Under the pieces are notes generated by a model. It did no database searches. It was not told the origin of the DNA and saw only the letters and a list, made by a program, of their open reading frames with translations. 64,000 bases of DNA from Pegethrix bostrychoides GSE-TBD4-15B (GTDB taxonomy: Bacteria; Cyanobacteriota; Cyanobacteriia; Elainellales; Elainellaceae), in the NCBI GenBank assembly GCA_019359155.1, contig JAHHHV010000091.1, positions 62,001 to 126,000 on the forward strand, in the 5' to 3' direction. Both the position numbers and the translations under genes were made by a program. Every line of letters begins with the position of its first letter. Positions within the stretch are counted from its first letter, which is position 1. Positions 16,951-24,505 of this stretch are shown here, piece by piece.

Positions 16951-17340
16951 CTAGCGCTCTGCTGACTTACCGTCCCGCCGACCCAGCTCATAAACCCCGC
17001 AGCCAATTGCCGCAATGATGCCCATGCTGATCGTCCAGCTCTTGCCTAGGCTCTCGGCTACACCCCAGTTGCAGAAGCCGCCCAGCACTAAGAAAGGAAT
17101 GATGCTCAGCAGCGAGGCGTAAAACGCATTCATCGACTCCCGCGCCTCTCTGGTGCGATCAAACTCTGCCTGAGAGCTATAAAGCGACTGCTCCACTCGA
17201 TTCATCCAGGCTTCCAGCTTTTCCATCACCCATTCGCTCAGCGGAAAAAACGCTAGGTAGAGCGCCAGTCCCCAAAGGCTAATCCCAGTTAGGGTCGTGA
17301 TGTCAATTTGAAACTGGAAGGGTGGAATTTCAATAGACAT
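16951..17340 (-). CDS. Small membrane protein, unknown function
   Basis: This 129-residue protein starts at ATG 17340. Three hydrophobic segments are visible: about 15-35 (TLTGISLWGLALYLAFFPL), 76-95 (LLSIIPFLVLGGFCNWGV) and 103-118 (TISMGIIAAIGCGVYEL). Between the first and second lies an amphipathic, charged helix (EKLEAWMNRVEQSLYSSQAEF). The C-terminus is basic. I do not recognise it. It follows the metallophosphoesterase gene in the same direction, with an 79-bp gap. Confidence 0.65.
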   Translation of the reverse strand: MSIEIPPFQFQIDITTLTGISLWGLALYLAFFPLSEWVMEKLEAWMNRVEQSLYSSQAEFDRTREARESMNAFYASLLSIIPFLVLGGFCNWGVAESLGKSWTISMGIIAAIGCGVYELGRRDGKSAER

Positions 17341-17419
17341 AGAGCGAGCTGCCTCAGCGCTAAATCAAAGTCTTTTGATTGTAACGCGATTGTAACAGTG
17401 ATCAAGTAAGCCCGCAGCT

Positions 17420-18979
17420 CTAAATCTTAAACGACGGCAGGCTTTGCTCTAGCCACTCATGCTGATAGCGCTCGGCCACATGCGGACGCACCACAAACCG
17501 AGGCGGACTCCCAGCCTGGACGTCGATTCGCAAAAACGAGTAGGGACGACGCTTGTGGCTACCCTGACCGCTGCGCCCGACAAACAGCCGCGAGCGCGCC
17601 ATCAGCCGCTCCTGCCCGTCCAGGCCATCTTCCCAAATCTCCGCGCCTTCGGGTCGCTGTCGCCGCAAGCTATAGCCGCTGCCGCCGCAGACCAGCCAGT
17701 TGGTGTAAGCATCGCCGCCGCCCGTATCGCCCGTTTGCAAATGCTCGAAGCAGTGAGCATGGCCGTTGAGCACCAGATCTACCACGGGACGCTGCTGATG
17801 ATCAACGGCGACTGCCACCTGGTCAAGGGCTAAGCGCAGGCGTTGACGCACAGCTAGGGTCTGTCCCTGATGCCATTTGGTCGCTTCGGTGACATAGGGC
17901 GGATGGTGGAAGAACAGGACTCGCCCCCGCACCGCCTGGTTCTGCCAGGATTCAATCAGGCGTTGGGTCAGCCAGCTCAGCTGATCGGTATCCACAGGCT
18001 CGCTGGAGTCAGCCTGGAGCTGTTTGGTGATATCTTTTTCAATCTCTTCGAGCTGCTCTAGCTTGGTGCGGCAATCGTCGAGCTGTTCGGCTTCGTCGGG
18101 ACTGTTCGCGTTGAGCTGCATGGAGCGCTGCACCAGCTCGACCTGCTCTTGCTGCACTTTAGCCCGACGCTGCTCTAGAATCTGGCGCTGGGCTTTGCCT
18201 GCTTCGCCTGCTGAGAGCGGCAGGGGGACGCTAAACGTGTTGGAGTCCAGCGCGAAAAAGTCGATGCCGCCATAGCGAAACTGATAGTAGCGGTTGGGCT
18301 GGCGCGTAAATACTTTGGGCTGGTAGCGCAGGCATTTGCCTGCGCTACCTTGCGCCGTATAGTGCTCGTCGAGATGACGGGCGAGTTCGGCGGATGTTTT
18401 GAACCGCAGCAGATAGTCGAGGAAGGCTTGGGCGTAGACTTTGCCCTGCTGCGAGCCGCGCAGGCCCACATCTAGGTCGATTTTTGAGCGCAGCAGATAG
18501 CGAATCGGCAGCGTCGTCTGAGCCAGCAGGCCGTAGAGCAAGGGCAGGTCGTAGTAGTCATGGTTGCCAGGAACAGTCAGAAACGGCAGCTTGAACCGCA
18601 TTTGATCAAAGCCAATTGTGCGGGGTTGCTCGCCACCAAATAGAAATTCCCGGTAGGGTTCAATAAAATTCCGGTAGTAATATTCTTGCGAGCCGACGAG
18701 GTAGATCACGTCGCCTGTATGCAGCAGAAACCGACAGCCCTGCATTCGCTCCAGCATCATCTCGGCAATTTTGCGCTGCGGGTTGTGGCTGCGGTGCGCC
18801 CCGGAGCCGCTGTCGCCAATCACCAAAAACGAAAACTCTGGATCATCCGATTCGCCGTCATCAACCACTAGCTGAGTCTGGTCAATGCCGCGCGCCAAAA
18901 TTTCTGGGTGCTGCCATCTAACCCGCTGCTGCATTTTTTGGATTTTGACGGCAATCGGCGGATCGCTAATAAAGTCCAT
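17420..18979 (-). CDS. Calcineurin-like metallophosphoesterase
   Basis: The metal-binding motifs are all present in order: VIGDSGSG (GD-x), LHTGDVIYLVGS (GD), VPGNHDYYD (GNHD), FFHHPPYVT (H) and LVLNGHAHCFEHL (GHxH). The 519-residue chain is longer than minimal phosphoesterases because of a charged, coiled-coil-like insert (EQRRAKVQQEQVELVQRSMQL to LEEIEKDITKQLQ) between the third and fourth motifs. Purple-acid-phosphatase-like enzymes of this style hydrolyse phosphomonoesters or diesters; the substrate is unknown. No signal peptide is visible, so it is probably cytoplasmic. A 28-bp palindrome interrupts the coding sequence at 18322-18349 without breaking the frame. Confidence 0.88.
   Translation of the reverse strand: MDFISDPPIAVKIQKMQQRVRWQHPEILARGIDQTQLVVDDGESDDPEFSFLVIGDSGSGAHRSHNPQRKIAEMMLERMQGCRFLLHTGDVIYLVGSQEYYYRNFIEPYREFLFGGEQPRTIGFDQMRFKLPFLTVPGNHDYYDLPLLYGLLAQTTLPIRYLLRSKIDLDVGLRGSQQGKVYAQAFLDYLLRFKTSAELARHLDEHYTAQGSAGKCLRYQPKVFTRQPNRYYQFRYGGIDFFALDSNTFSVPLPLSAGEAGKAQRQILEQRRAKVQQEQVELVQRSMQLNANSPDEAEQLDDCRTKLEQLEEIEKDITKQLQADSSEPVDTDQLSWLTQRLIESWQNQAVRGRVLFFHHPPYVTEATKWHQGQTLAVRQRLRLALDQVAVAVDHQQRPVVDLVLNGHAHCFEHLQTGDTGGGDAYTNWLVCGGSGYSLRRQRPEGAEIWEDGLDGQERLMARSRLFVGRSGQGSHKRRPYSFLRIDVQAGSPPRFVVRPHVAERYQHEWLEQSLPSFKI
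18322..18349. repeat. 28-bp palindrome inside a coding region
   Basis: GGTAGCGCAGGCA (18322-18334) and its exact reverse complement (18337-18349) flank two T residues. This 13-bp perfect stem lies inside the phosphoesterase gene and encodes part of GSAGKCLRY. I found no second copy in the window. It resembles the short palindromic dispersed elements of other cyanobacteria; that link is inference. Confidence 0.75.
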
Positions 18980-19071
18980 AGCTGGCTGAAACGCAATAGC
19001 CTCTGGATTCTAAACCAGGTCAGAACGGCTTGGCCATAGCGCAGAATACGCTGCACGATCAGCCGCAGATC

Positions 19072-19599
19072 TCACGGTTCGTCCTGCTGCGCCTTCCAAA
19101 ATTGCTCGGCGAAGGCAACTGCCGGATGTGCAGGCGCTTTCGGCTTGCTGCGCGGCACCATGTTAGCCTCATGCGGCAGACGGTCGCCCTTCAGCGAGTT
19201 GCAGCGGTCGCAGGCGGCAACGACGTTATCCCAGGTATGCTGACCGCCTTTGGAACGCGGAATCACATGGTCGATGGTCAGGTTTTTGGTGCTGCCGCAG
19301 TATTGGCAGCTGTGGTTATCGCGGCGCAGCACTTCGCGGCGATTGACCGGCGGCACCTTCCACAGCCGCTCCGGGTTGCTCACCGTCAAGCGAATATGTT
19401 CGGGCACTTCCAGCACCACCGAGGGCGAGCGCACCTTCCAAATATGCGGATTGCCAAACTCCAGCGACTCAGCCTGTCCGGTAATCAGCAAAACGATGGC
19501 GCGCTTGATATTGATGCGAGCCAGCGGCAGGTAGTTGCGAGAAAACACGACCACTGAGTTTTGCAGAATCGAAGGCTGGCGAGGCTGTTGGGCTTGCAT
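19072..19599 (-). CDS. HNH endonuclease
   Basis: This 175-residue protein has a complete HNH/zinc-ribbon core: C98-Q-Y-C101, the metal/catalytic D110-H111 (LTIDHVIPRSKGG), N125 (TWDNVV) and C130-D-R-C133. The N-terminal 90 residues (VVVFSRNYLPLARINIKRAIVLL) form a domain often joined to HNH in conserved cyanobacterial genes of this length. Such genes are chromosomal and not clearly mobile. The DNA target is unknown. ATG 19599 has AGGAG six bases upstream. Upstream, on the same strand, lies a folded RNA region ending in a strong terminator only about 68 nt before the start. Expression may therefore be gated by attenuation (inference). Confidence 0.88.
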   Translation of the reverse strand: MQAQQPRQPSILQNSVVVFSRNYLPLARINIKRAIVLLITGQAESLEFGNPHIWKVRSPSVVLEVPEHIRLTVSNPERLWKVPPVNRREVLRRDNHSCQYCGSTKNLTIDHVIPRSKGGQHTWDNVVAACDRCNSLKGDRLPHEANMVPRSKPKAPAHPAVAFAEQFWKAQQDEP

Positions 19600-19666
19600 G
19601 GATGACTCCTAGAAAATGAGGGAGTGGAAACTGCGGGCAGCGAAACAGGCAGATCTATCTGGACTC

Positions 19667-19704
19667 AAAAAAATCCCCCGTCTCTGGCTGAAACAGAGCG
19701 GGGG
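19667..19704 (-). terminator. Strong intrinsic terminator upstream of the HNH gene (minus strand)
   Basis: On the minus strand CCCCCG-CTCTG type arms (19694-19704 against 19675-19686, one bulged base) form an 11-bp stem with a 7-nt loop. A run of seven T follows (19673-19667). It sits between the TPR gene and the HNH gene, both on the minus strand. Confidence 0.85.
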
Positions 19705-19817
19705 AAACAAGCGGGAAGCCTCCCGGTCGTCATGCACCTGCACCTCTGCGTCAGCAAACCGTTCGGCTTTATACAAAGCTGATGCAGCGCTGTGAGAGAT
19801 GGCTGTCGCAACAAAGA
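19667..19817 (-). ncRNA. Candidate structured leader or small RNA, about 150 nt
   Basis: Reading the minus strand, a TAGAAT box (19829-19824) suggests a start near 19817. Three stems follow: a 9-bp helix (19786-19778 with 19755-19747, one G-U) enclosing a smaller CCG/CGG hairpin, a 5-bp CGGGA/TCCCG hairpin (19725-19712), and the terminator. A 22-codon ORF (ATG 19733, MTTGRLPACFPRSVSARDGG then FF, stop at 19665) overlaps the terminator and has AGAGG upstream. It could be a leader peptide. I cannot match it to a known RNA family (not SRP, 6S, tmRNA or Yfr1 by their signatures). Confidence 0.5.
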
Positions 19818-19868
19818 CATAAAATTCTAAAAAGATTAATACCTAAATACTACAGCGTGTAACACTTA

Positions 19869-19920
19869 CTGTCCAGACTGAATCCAGACTGAATCTAGAC
19901 TGAATCTAGACTCTGGACAG
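19869..19920. repeat. Dyad enclosing three and a half 11-bp tandem repeats
   Basis: CTGTCCAGA (19869-19877) and its exact reverse complement TCTGGACAG (19912-19920) bracket CAGACTGAATC, CAGACTGAATC, TAGACTGAATC and a partial TAGACT. The element lies just upstream of the proposed promoter of the structured RNA. Confidence 0.8.
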
Positions 19921-20020
19921 CCCCAGCGCGAAAATTCTCGCCGATTTCTCCATCGTATCGTACTACAACTTACCTACATAGGATTACAGAGCGGTGGCTC
20001 ACGAATGCCTAGAATCAGCG

Positions 20021-21910
20021 TTAGCCTTCCAGCGTCTTGCGGTAGTTGGCTAGCAGCTGCGGCAGATGATCATAGTCGTCAACACCAATCACCGCAGTAA
20101 GTTCAGCTCTGAGCTGACGGCGCAGTTGCTCAAAGGTGATTTCGCCGAGCTGCCCCTGCAAGACGATCAGCAGTCCCGCAGGCTGTCGCCATTCGGCAGC
20201 GTTGATTTGCTCCAGCAGATACATTGCCAGCAAAGCTGCCAAAACCGCCCGTTCGCGCTCTAAACGCGCATGACAAGCTTCGGCGAGGTAGGCAAAATTT
20301 AGCCCCTGCAAGTAAAGATCGCCGGATGCCATCGCGGCCTTCACGCCTTTTTCCAGATAGGGAATTGCGGTCTGCGGCTCAGCCAAAATCACGTAGGCGA
20401 TGCCTAAGCTGTTGTAGCAGAGCGACTGACTCTGACGGTCGCCCTGCTTTTCGGCTAGCGCTAGCCCCTGCTGGAGATAGTTCACCGCCAGCTCATAGTC
20501 GTCGCGATCTAGGCGCTCTAAGGCTTGTGCTGAGAGCACTTCGCTGTAGCCAAGGTTAGTCAGCGCGTTGGCTTCACCGAGTCGGTCGCCTGCCTGCCGG
20601 GCCAGAATTAGCGCTCGCTGGCTGTAGTTGATCGCTTCGCCATAGTTCTTCTGCGCCAAATAGATGCGGCTGAGGTGGTTCAGGTTAGCGATTTCGCAGG
20701 GCTGATCGGCGGCGCTGCGGGCAATGTCGAGCGCCTGCTGATGGAAGTCAAGGGCGCGGTCATAGCGTCCTACGGTTCGCTGCGAATAGCCCAGCAGCGT
20801 CAAAATCCTTGCTTTCTCCTGCGTGCCTTCGACCCGCTTCAGCGGCTCGTCAAGATAGCTGATTGCATTCTTGAGATAGTCGCCGGAGAATAGAGCAAAG
20901 ATACCGCCGTACATGGGAAAGTAACTCTGCTGGGAGAAGCTGCGAAGAATCTGCATTAAAGTCTGGAAACATCCCTGCACGAGCTGCTCGCGATCGGCGC
21001 AGGTAATGTCGGCAGCATCGTTGAGGCCGTTCAAAATCTCACACCAGATGGCAGCAAAGGTGAGGTAAGTAGACACCGTTTGTTTAAGTCCCCATTTTGA
21101 GTCGTAGGGCTGCTGCTCAAACCAGGTGGCTAGGGCTTGGCGCAAGGACTGGAGCAGCACCACCAGCTCAACCCAGCTTTGCAAATCTAGCGACTGACGA
21201 CGCACCCATTCGGCAATCGACTGGTTGCTGCCGATGGTCTGGAAGAGCTGCTTGGGAACGGGATGATTAACTCGCTCTGACCAGAGTCTCCAAGGCCCCC
21301 AGCTTGTTTCGCCCTCAAAGCCGATTGCGCTGGAAGTCTGATAGATCCATTCAATTAGCACGCCCTCTAGCCGCTGATAGGCATCTATTCCAGCGCGCAT
21401 GCCGCTGCTGAGCTGCTGAATTTCTCGCTTTACGTCGGCATCTTCTAGGGGTGCTTTATCAAACGTCTGCGCGAGCTGCTTCAGGCCATCCAGCGTCAGC
21501 CGATTCGCCTGGTTGGGGTCAAAATAGCCCAGCCAGATTTCAAACCGCTCGCCTGCTGGAGCTTGCAAAATCGCCTGCGCCGCTGTGGTGATGACGCTGC
21601 TGGCCTGCTGGGCTTTTTGGTAGCGCTCCCACTCGCCGTTGATCGCCTGCATGGCTCGCAGGCTGCGGCTGGCTCTGGCTTGCTTGGCTTCGTCGGCGCT
21701 GTTTTGAACGAGCGCTGCGGTGGTGGTGAGCCGTTCGCTTAAACAGCGCTCAAAGATTTCGCCTGTGCCTGACTCTGTGCCTGCGGCCAGCATTTGGTAA
21801 ATTTGCTCTTTGGAACGCAGCTGGCCTTTGAGCGTGATCGTGACGATTTGATCGATTAGCTCAAAGTAGCGATCGACCAGAGTTCCAGACGGCTCTGACT
21901 GCGGCAGCAT
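20021..21910 (-). CDS. Tetratricopeptide repeat protein
   Basis: This is a 629-residue, mainly helical protein. The C-terminal half contains clear TPR units, for example GYSQRTVGRYDRALDFHQQA, LSRIYLAQKNYGEAINYSQRA, LGYSEVLSAQALERL and LGIAYVILAEPQTAIPYLEKG. The N-terminal half (about 1-330) is helical with many Gln/Ala and no recognised domain. TPR arrays hold protein partners; the partner is unknown. No signal peptide is seen, so it is cytoplasmic. ATG 21910. It is the first gene upstream of the structured RNA and HNH gene on this strand, with 421 bp between. Confidence 0.85.
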   Translation of the reverse strand: MLPQSEPSGTLVDRYFELIDQIVTITLKGQLRSKEQIYQMLAAGTESGTGEIFERCLSERLTTTAALVQNSADEAKQARASRSLRAMQAINGEWERYQKAQQASSVITTAAQAILQAPAGERFEIWLGYFDPNQANRLTLDGLKQLAQTFDKAPLEDADVKREIQQLSSGMRAGIDAYQRLEGVLIEWIYQTSSAIGFEGETSWGPWRLWSERVNHPVPKQLFQTIGSNQSIAEWVRRQSLDLQSWVELVVLLQSLRQALATWFEQQPYDSKWGLKQTVSTYLTFAAIWCEILNGLNDAADITCADREQLVQGCFQTLMQILRSFSQQSYFPMYGGIFALFSGDYLKNAISYLDEPLKRVEGTQEKARILTLLGYSQRTVGRYDRALDFHQQALDIARSAADQPCEIANLNHLSRIYLAQKNYGEAINYSQRALILARQAGDRLGEANALTNLGYSEVLSAQALERLDRDDYELAVNYLQQGLALAEKQGDRQSQSLCYNSLGIAYVILAEPQTAIPYLEKGVKAAMASGDLYLQGLNFAYLAEACHARLERERAVLAALLAMYLLEQINAAEWRQPAGLLIVLQGQLGEITFEQLRRQLRAELTAVIGVDDYDHLPQLLANYRKTLEG

Positions 21911-22219
21911 AGGCGGGATGCGGGGTGAGGGAATAGCTTTAGGTTAACCCAAATTGCCGCGAGGCTCACGAGATGGCTCACGAGGCTGTGAAAGGCTGTG
22001 ATGTGCGGCTGTTTTGACTACCGATGCATTTGCGTCTGCCTCATGTCACAGAGTCTACGATCCAGTGTGCATAGTAAAGAGAGCTTCTTATGACGCAAGA
22101 GCGCATATGATTGTAAATCTCTGAGGGGGTTTAGCTTTGGCTTTCTCCTTAGAGAATACTGGGTAGAGCACTGGACAGAACGCTGGTCAAAGCACCGGGC
22201 AGAATATTGGAGATAACGT
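21911..22219. other. Divergent gap upstream of dgkA
   Basis: These 309 bp hold no supported gene. There is a 12-bp tandem pair GGCTCACGAG-AT/GC at 21963-21986 and a 10-bp GGCTGTGAAA-type pair just after it. Promoters for the TPR gene and dgkA should be here, but I cannot define them. Confidence 0.5.
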
Positions 22220-22594
22220 ATGGCTCATAGATTTCGTACTCCTGGCTACCACCCAATCCGCAAACTAAGAGTCATTCTCTCAGGTCTTCATGCCGCAGTC
22301 GTAACTGATTTTAGCGTTGCTTACAAAGTAATTCTATCGATACCCGTTTTAGGTCTTTCGTTCTTTTTTCGTCAGTGGATAGATGCTAGCTTAATCTTGT
22401 TGGCGGTGGGGCTGATGCTAATTTCGGAGTTGTTCAACAGCGCTATTGAACTCTTATGTGACTTTGTTGAATCCCAGCAGAACGAGCAGATTCGAGTGAT
22501 CAAAGATATTGCGGCAGCAGCAGCAGGTCTCAGCATTTTAGTCTGGGCTGCAATTTTGGGGATTGAAAGCATTCGTCTGGTGCAGATACGGTGA
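22220..22594 (+). CDS. dgkA: Diacylglycerol kinase (DgkA family, prokaryotic type)
   Basis: This 124-residue membrane enzyme phosphorylates diacylglycerol (or a related lipid such as undecaprenol) with ATP. The family signature is clear: ISELFNSAIELLCDFVE with the catalytic glutamates, then RVIKDIAAAAAGLSILVWAAILG. Three transmembrane helices (about 42-60, 62-78 and 98-115) match the family. The N-terminus carries the surface helix FRTPGYHPIRKLRVILSGL. ATG 22220 has GGAG ten bases upstream. Monocistronic by position, 468 bp before ocp. Confidence 0.9.
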   Translation: MAHRFRTPGYHPIRKLRVILSGLHAAVVTDFSVAYKVILSIPVLGLSFFFRQWIDASLILLAVGLMLISELFNSAIELLCDFVESQQNEQIRVIKDIAAAAAGLSILVWAAILGIESIRLVQIR

Positions 22595-23062
22595 GAAATA
22601 TTTAAGAAATCTGCTCTGTAGTTCTGCCTGCTAATTCAACTCCGACTGATTCAACTCCCACTGATTGGGTTTGCGTACATGCTCCCATCTTTTCGGAATA
22701 ATTTGATCTGTAAATGCCTTCAAGGCTCGTCCTTCCAGAAAGCTCTGACTCTAGCCTACCCAAGAGAACTCACCGTCGAGCCATACGAGTTGTTCCCTTC
22801 TCACTCCTGCTGCTAGCACAGGCAGACCTCGCACCAGACCTCGCACCGTTGACTTCGCAATTGCCAAGAGACTAAAACTTACCAACCGGCCCCGTGCCCA
22901 CCCTAACAGGAGTTCAGTAGTTTTGTGTACTTTTGTTAATATATGTTATAGTTCGTGATGGAAACTGACAAAGGTTCCCAAAAAACCTTTTGCTTAAAAG
23001 GTCAGAGGCTATTGCGCCCAGACTCTCTTAACATCGCAACCCTGAACGAGGTAAGTTAAACT
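22595..23062. other. Regulatory gap upstream of ocp
   Basis: No gene is supported. There are two tandem pairs: ATTCAACTCCNACTG twice at 22634-22663, and AGACCTCGCACC twice at 22824-22847. A promoter lies near 22923-22952, followed by a leader of about 100 nt with AAAGGT/ACCTTT complementarity (about 22970-22995). The ribosome site GAGG at about 23048 serves ocp. Confidence 0.6.
22923..22952 (+). promoter_or_regulatory. Likely ocp promoter
   Basis: TTGTGT (22923-22928), an 18-nt spacer, and TATAGT (22947-22952) form a sigma70-type pair. This would place transcript start near 22959, about 100 nt before the ocp ATG. Confidence 0.5.
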
Positions 23063-24022
23063 ATGCCATTTACAATTGATTCGGCGCGCGGTATTTTCCC
23101 CAACACGATGGCGGCTGATGCTGTTCCAGCCACCATTGCTCGGTTCAACCAGCTCAGTGCTGAAGACCAGCTAGCCTGGATTTGGTTTGCCTACACCGAA
23201 ATGGGCAGCACGATCACTGTGGCTGCTCCGGGTGCTGCCAATATGATCTTTGCCGAGGGGCTGCTGAATCAGGTGAAGCAGATGTCACCGATGGAGCAGA
23301 CCCAGTTCATGTGCGATCTGGCAAATCGTGCCGATACGCCTGAATGCCGCACCTACGCGACTTTCACCACTAACATTAAGCTGGGTTTTTGGTATCAACT
23401 CGGCCAGTTTATGGAGCAAGGCATCGTTGCTCCAATTCCCGAAGGCTATAAGCTCTCAGCTAATGCCTCAGCTGTCCTGCAATCTGTGCGCGAGCTTGAT
23501 CCTGGCCAGCAAATCACGGTACTGCGGAATGCGGTAGTCGATATGGGCTACGACCCCAGCAAGCTCGGCAGCTATACTCCGGTTGCAGAAGCGGTCGTTG
23601 TACCTAAAGCTGTCGCTCAGCGGACGCAGGTCTCCATTGAAGGCGTGACGAACCAGACCGTGCTGGACTACATCAACAATATGAATGCGAACGACTTTGA
23701 TGTAGTAATTGGGCTATTCGCTGCCAATGGTGCCTTGCAGCCGCCGTTTCAAAAGCCGATCGTGGGTAAGGAGAACGTGCTGCGCTATCTGCGAGAAGAA
23801 TGCCAGAACCTGAAGCTGCTGCCCGAAAGAGGCGTGGTGGAATCGGTTGACGGTGGTTTTACGCAGGTTAAGGTGACGGGCAAAGTGCAGACTCCGTGGT
23901 TTGGTGCAGCCGTAGGTATGAACATTGCTTGGCGCTTTTTGCTAGATGCTGAAAATAAGATCTTCTTTGTAGCAATTGACCTCCTTGCTTCGCCCAAAGA
24001 ACTGCTGAATCTGATTCGTTAA
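23063..24022 (+). CDS. ocp: Orange carotenoid protein
   Basis: OCP is the soluble, photoactive ketocarotenoid protein that binds phycobilisomes and dissipates excess light as heat. The 319 residues align along the full length with OCP1-type proteins: an all-helical N-terminal domain (1-165), a linker (166-192), and an NTF2-like C-terminal domain (193-319). Pigment and switch residues are present: Y44, W41, W110, R155 (ITVLRNAVVDMGY), Y203 and W290, the last two equivalent to Y201 and W288 that hydrogen-bond the carotenoid keto group. E246 is the likely partner of R155. The linker is two residues longer than in Synechocystis. No FRP gene lies next door, unlike Synechocystis. Promoter and terminator suggest a monocistronic unit. 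Confidence 0.97.
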   Translation: MPFTIDSARGIFPNTMAADAVPATIARFNQLSAEDQLAWIWFAYTEMGSTITVAAPGAANMIFAEGLLNQVKQMSPMEQTQFMCDLANRADTPECRTYATFTTNIKLGFWYQLGQFMEQGIVAPIPEGYKLSANASAVLQSVRELDPGQQITVLRNAVVDMGYDPSKLGSYTPVAEAVVVPKAVAQRTQVSIEGVTNQTVLDYINNMNANDFDVVIGLFAANGALQPPFQKPIVGKENVLRYLREECQNLKLLPERGVVESVDGGFTQVKVTGKVQTPWFGAAVGMNIAWRFLLDAENKIFFVAIDLLASPKELLNLIR

Positions 24023-24067
24023 ACTCTGTCCTATCGTTCTTAAACTCCGCTCTTAAACTCGGTAACG

Positions 24068-24099
24068 AATCCCTCGATTCTCCTAAGAATTGAGGGATT
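24068..24099 (+). terminator. Hairpin downstream of ocp
   Basis: AATCCCTC-G-ATTCT (24068-24081) pairs with AGAAT-T-GAGGGATT (24086-24099) as a 14-bp stem with one G-U and a 4-nt loop. The sequence after it is AT-rich rather than a pure T-run. Confidence 0.65.
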
Positions 24100-24173
24100 A
24101 ATTATATCTATTAATTACATCTATTAACTATATCTACTATATCTACTGTATCTCTATATCTACTGTATCTATA
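24100..24173 (+). repeat. AT-rich array with seven ATCT(A/C) units
   Basis: Directly after the ocp hairpin, ATCTA recurs seven times (one as ATCTC) at 8-14 bp spacing, with CTATATCTACT-like words repeated. It has no coding potential. Confidence 0.7.
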
Positions 24174-24505
24174 GAATATTTGCAAGTTGTCCGTTCTGAC
24201 TCTCGCCAGATCCATAACACTACTGAAGCCAATATCATAGTTTTCATGACTTAACAGCCTTCCCACGAGCGATTGTTTGAACTGACAGCAAGTTGTTTGA
24301 AATTTAAAACCAATTCAATCCTCGGCTCGTATATAGCTGTGAGTAGAACAAGCTTCTGCTGCCGCTCTGGTGATCAGGGTTAAGTAATAGTTGCACAAAT
24401 TAGTCTCACAGATCTGAATCTCGCAGGTCTAAATTTTGCGACTCTGAATTCAGGTTCAAACAGATTGCTGTCCAACAGAAATCAGAAACATAGGGAGCGA
24501 AACTC
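24174..24505. other. Gap upstream of the DUF4394 gene
   Basis: No gene is supported. The stretch is AT-rich and includes a short TTGTTTGAAN duplication (GCGATTGTTTGAACTGACAG and AGTTGTTTGAAATTT, 24270-24305). AGGGAGCG near 24492 serves as the ribosome site of the next gene. Confidence 0.5.

Larger units (their letters stand above)
19600..20020. other. Gap between the HNH and TPR genes
   Basis: This 421-bp gap holds, from right to left on the minus strand, an AT-mixed stretch after the TPR start region, the repeat-filled dyad, the TAGAAT box, the folded RNA, the terminator and the HNH ribosome site. Apart from the 22-codon leader-like ORF there is no coding potential. Confidence 0.7.

Noticed and set aside
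19667-19817. SRP RNA, tmRNA, 6S RNA, Yfr1 or the glutamine riboswitch
   Set aside because: The key words of these families (such as the SRP GGAAG loop, Yfr1 ACTCCTCACAC, and the glutamine aptamer GGAAGTAGG) are absent.
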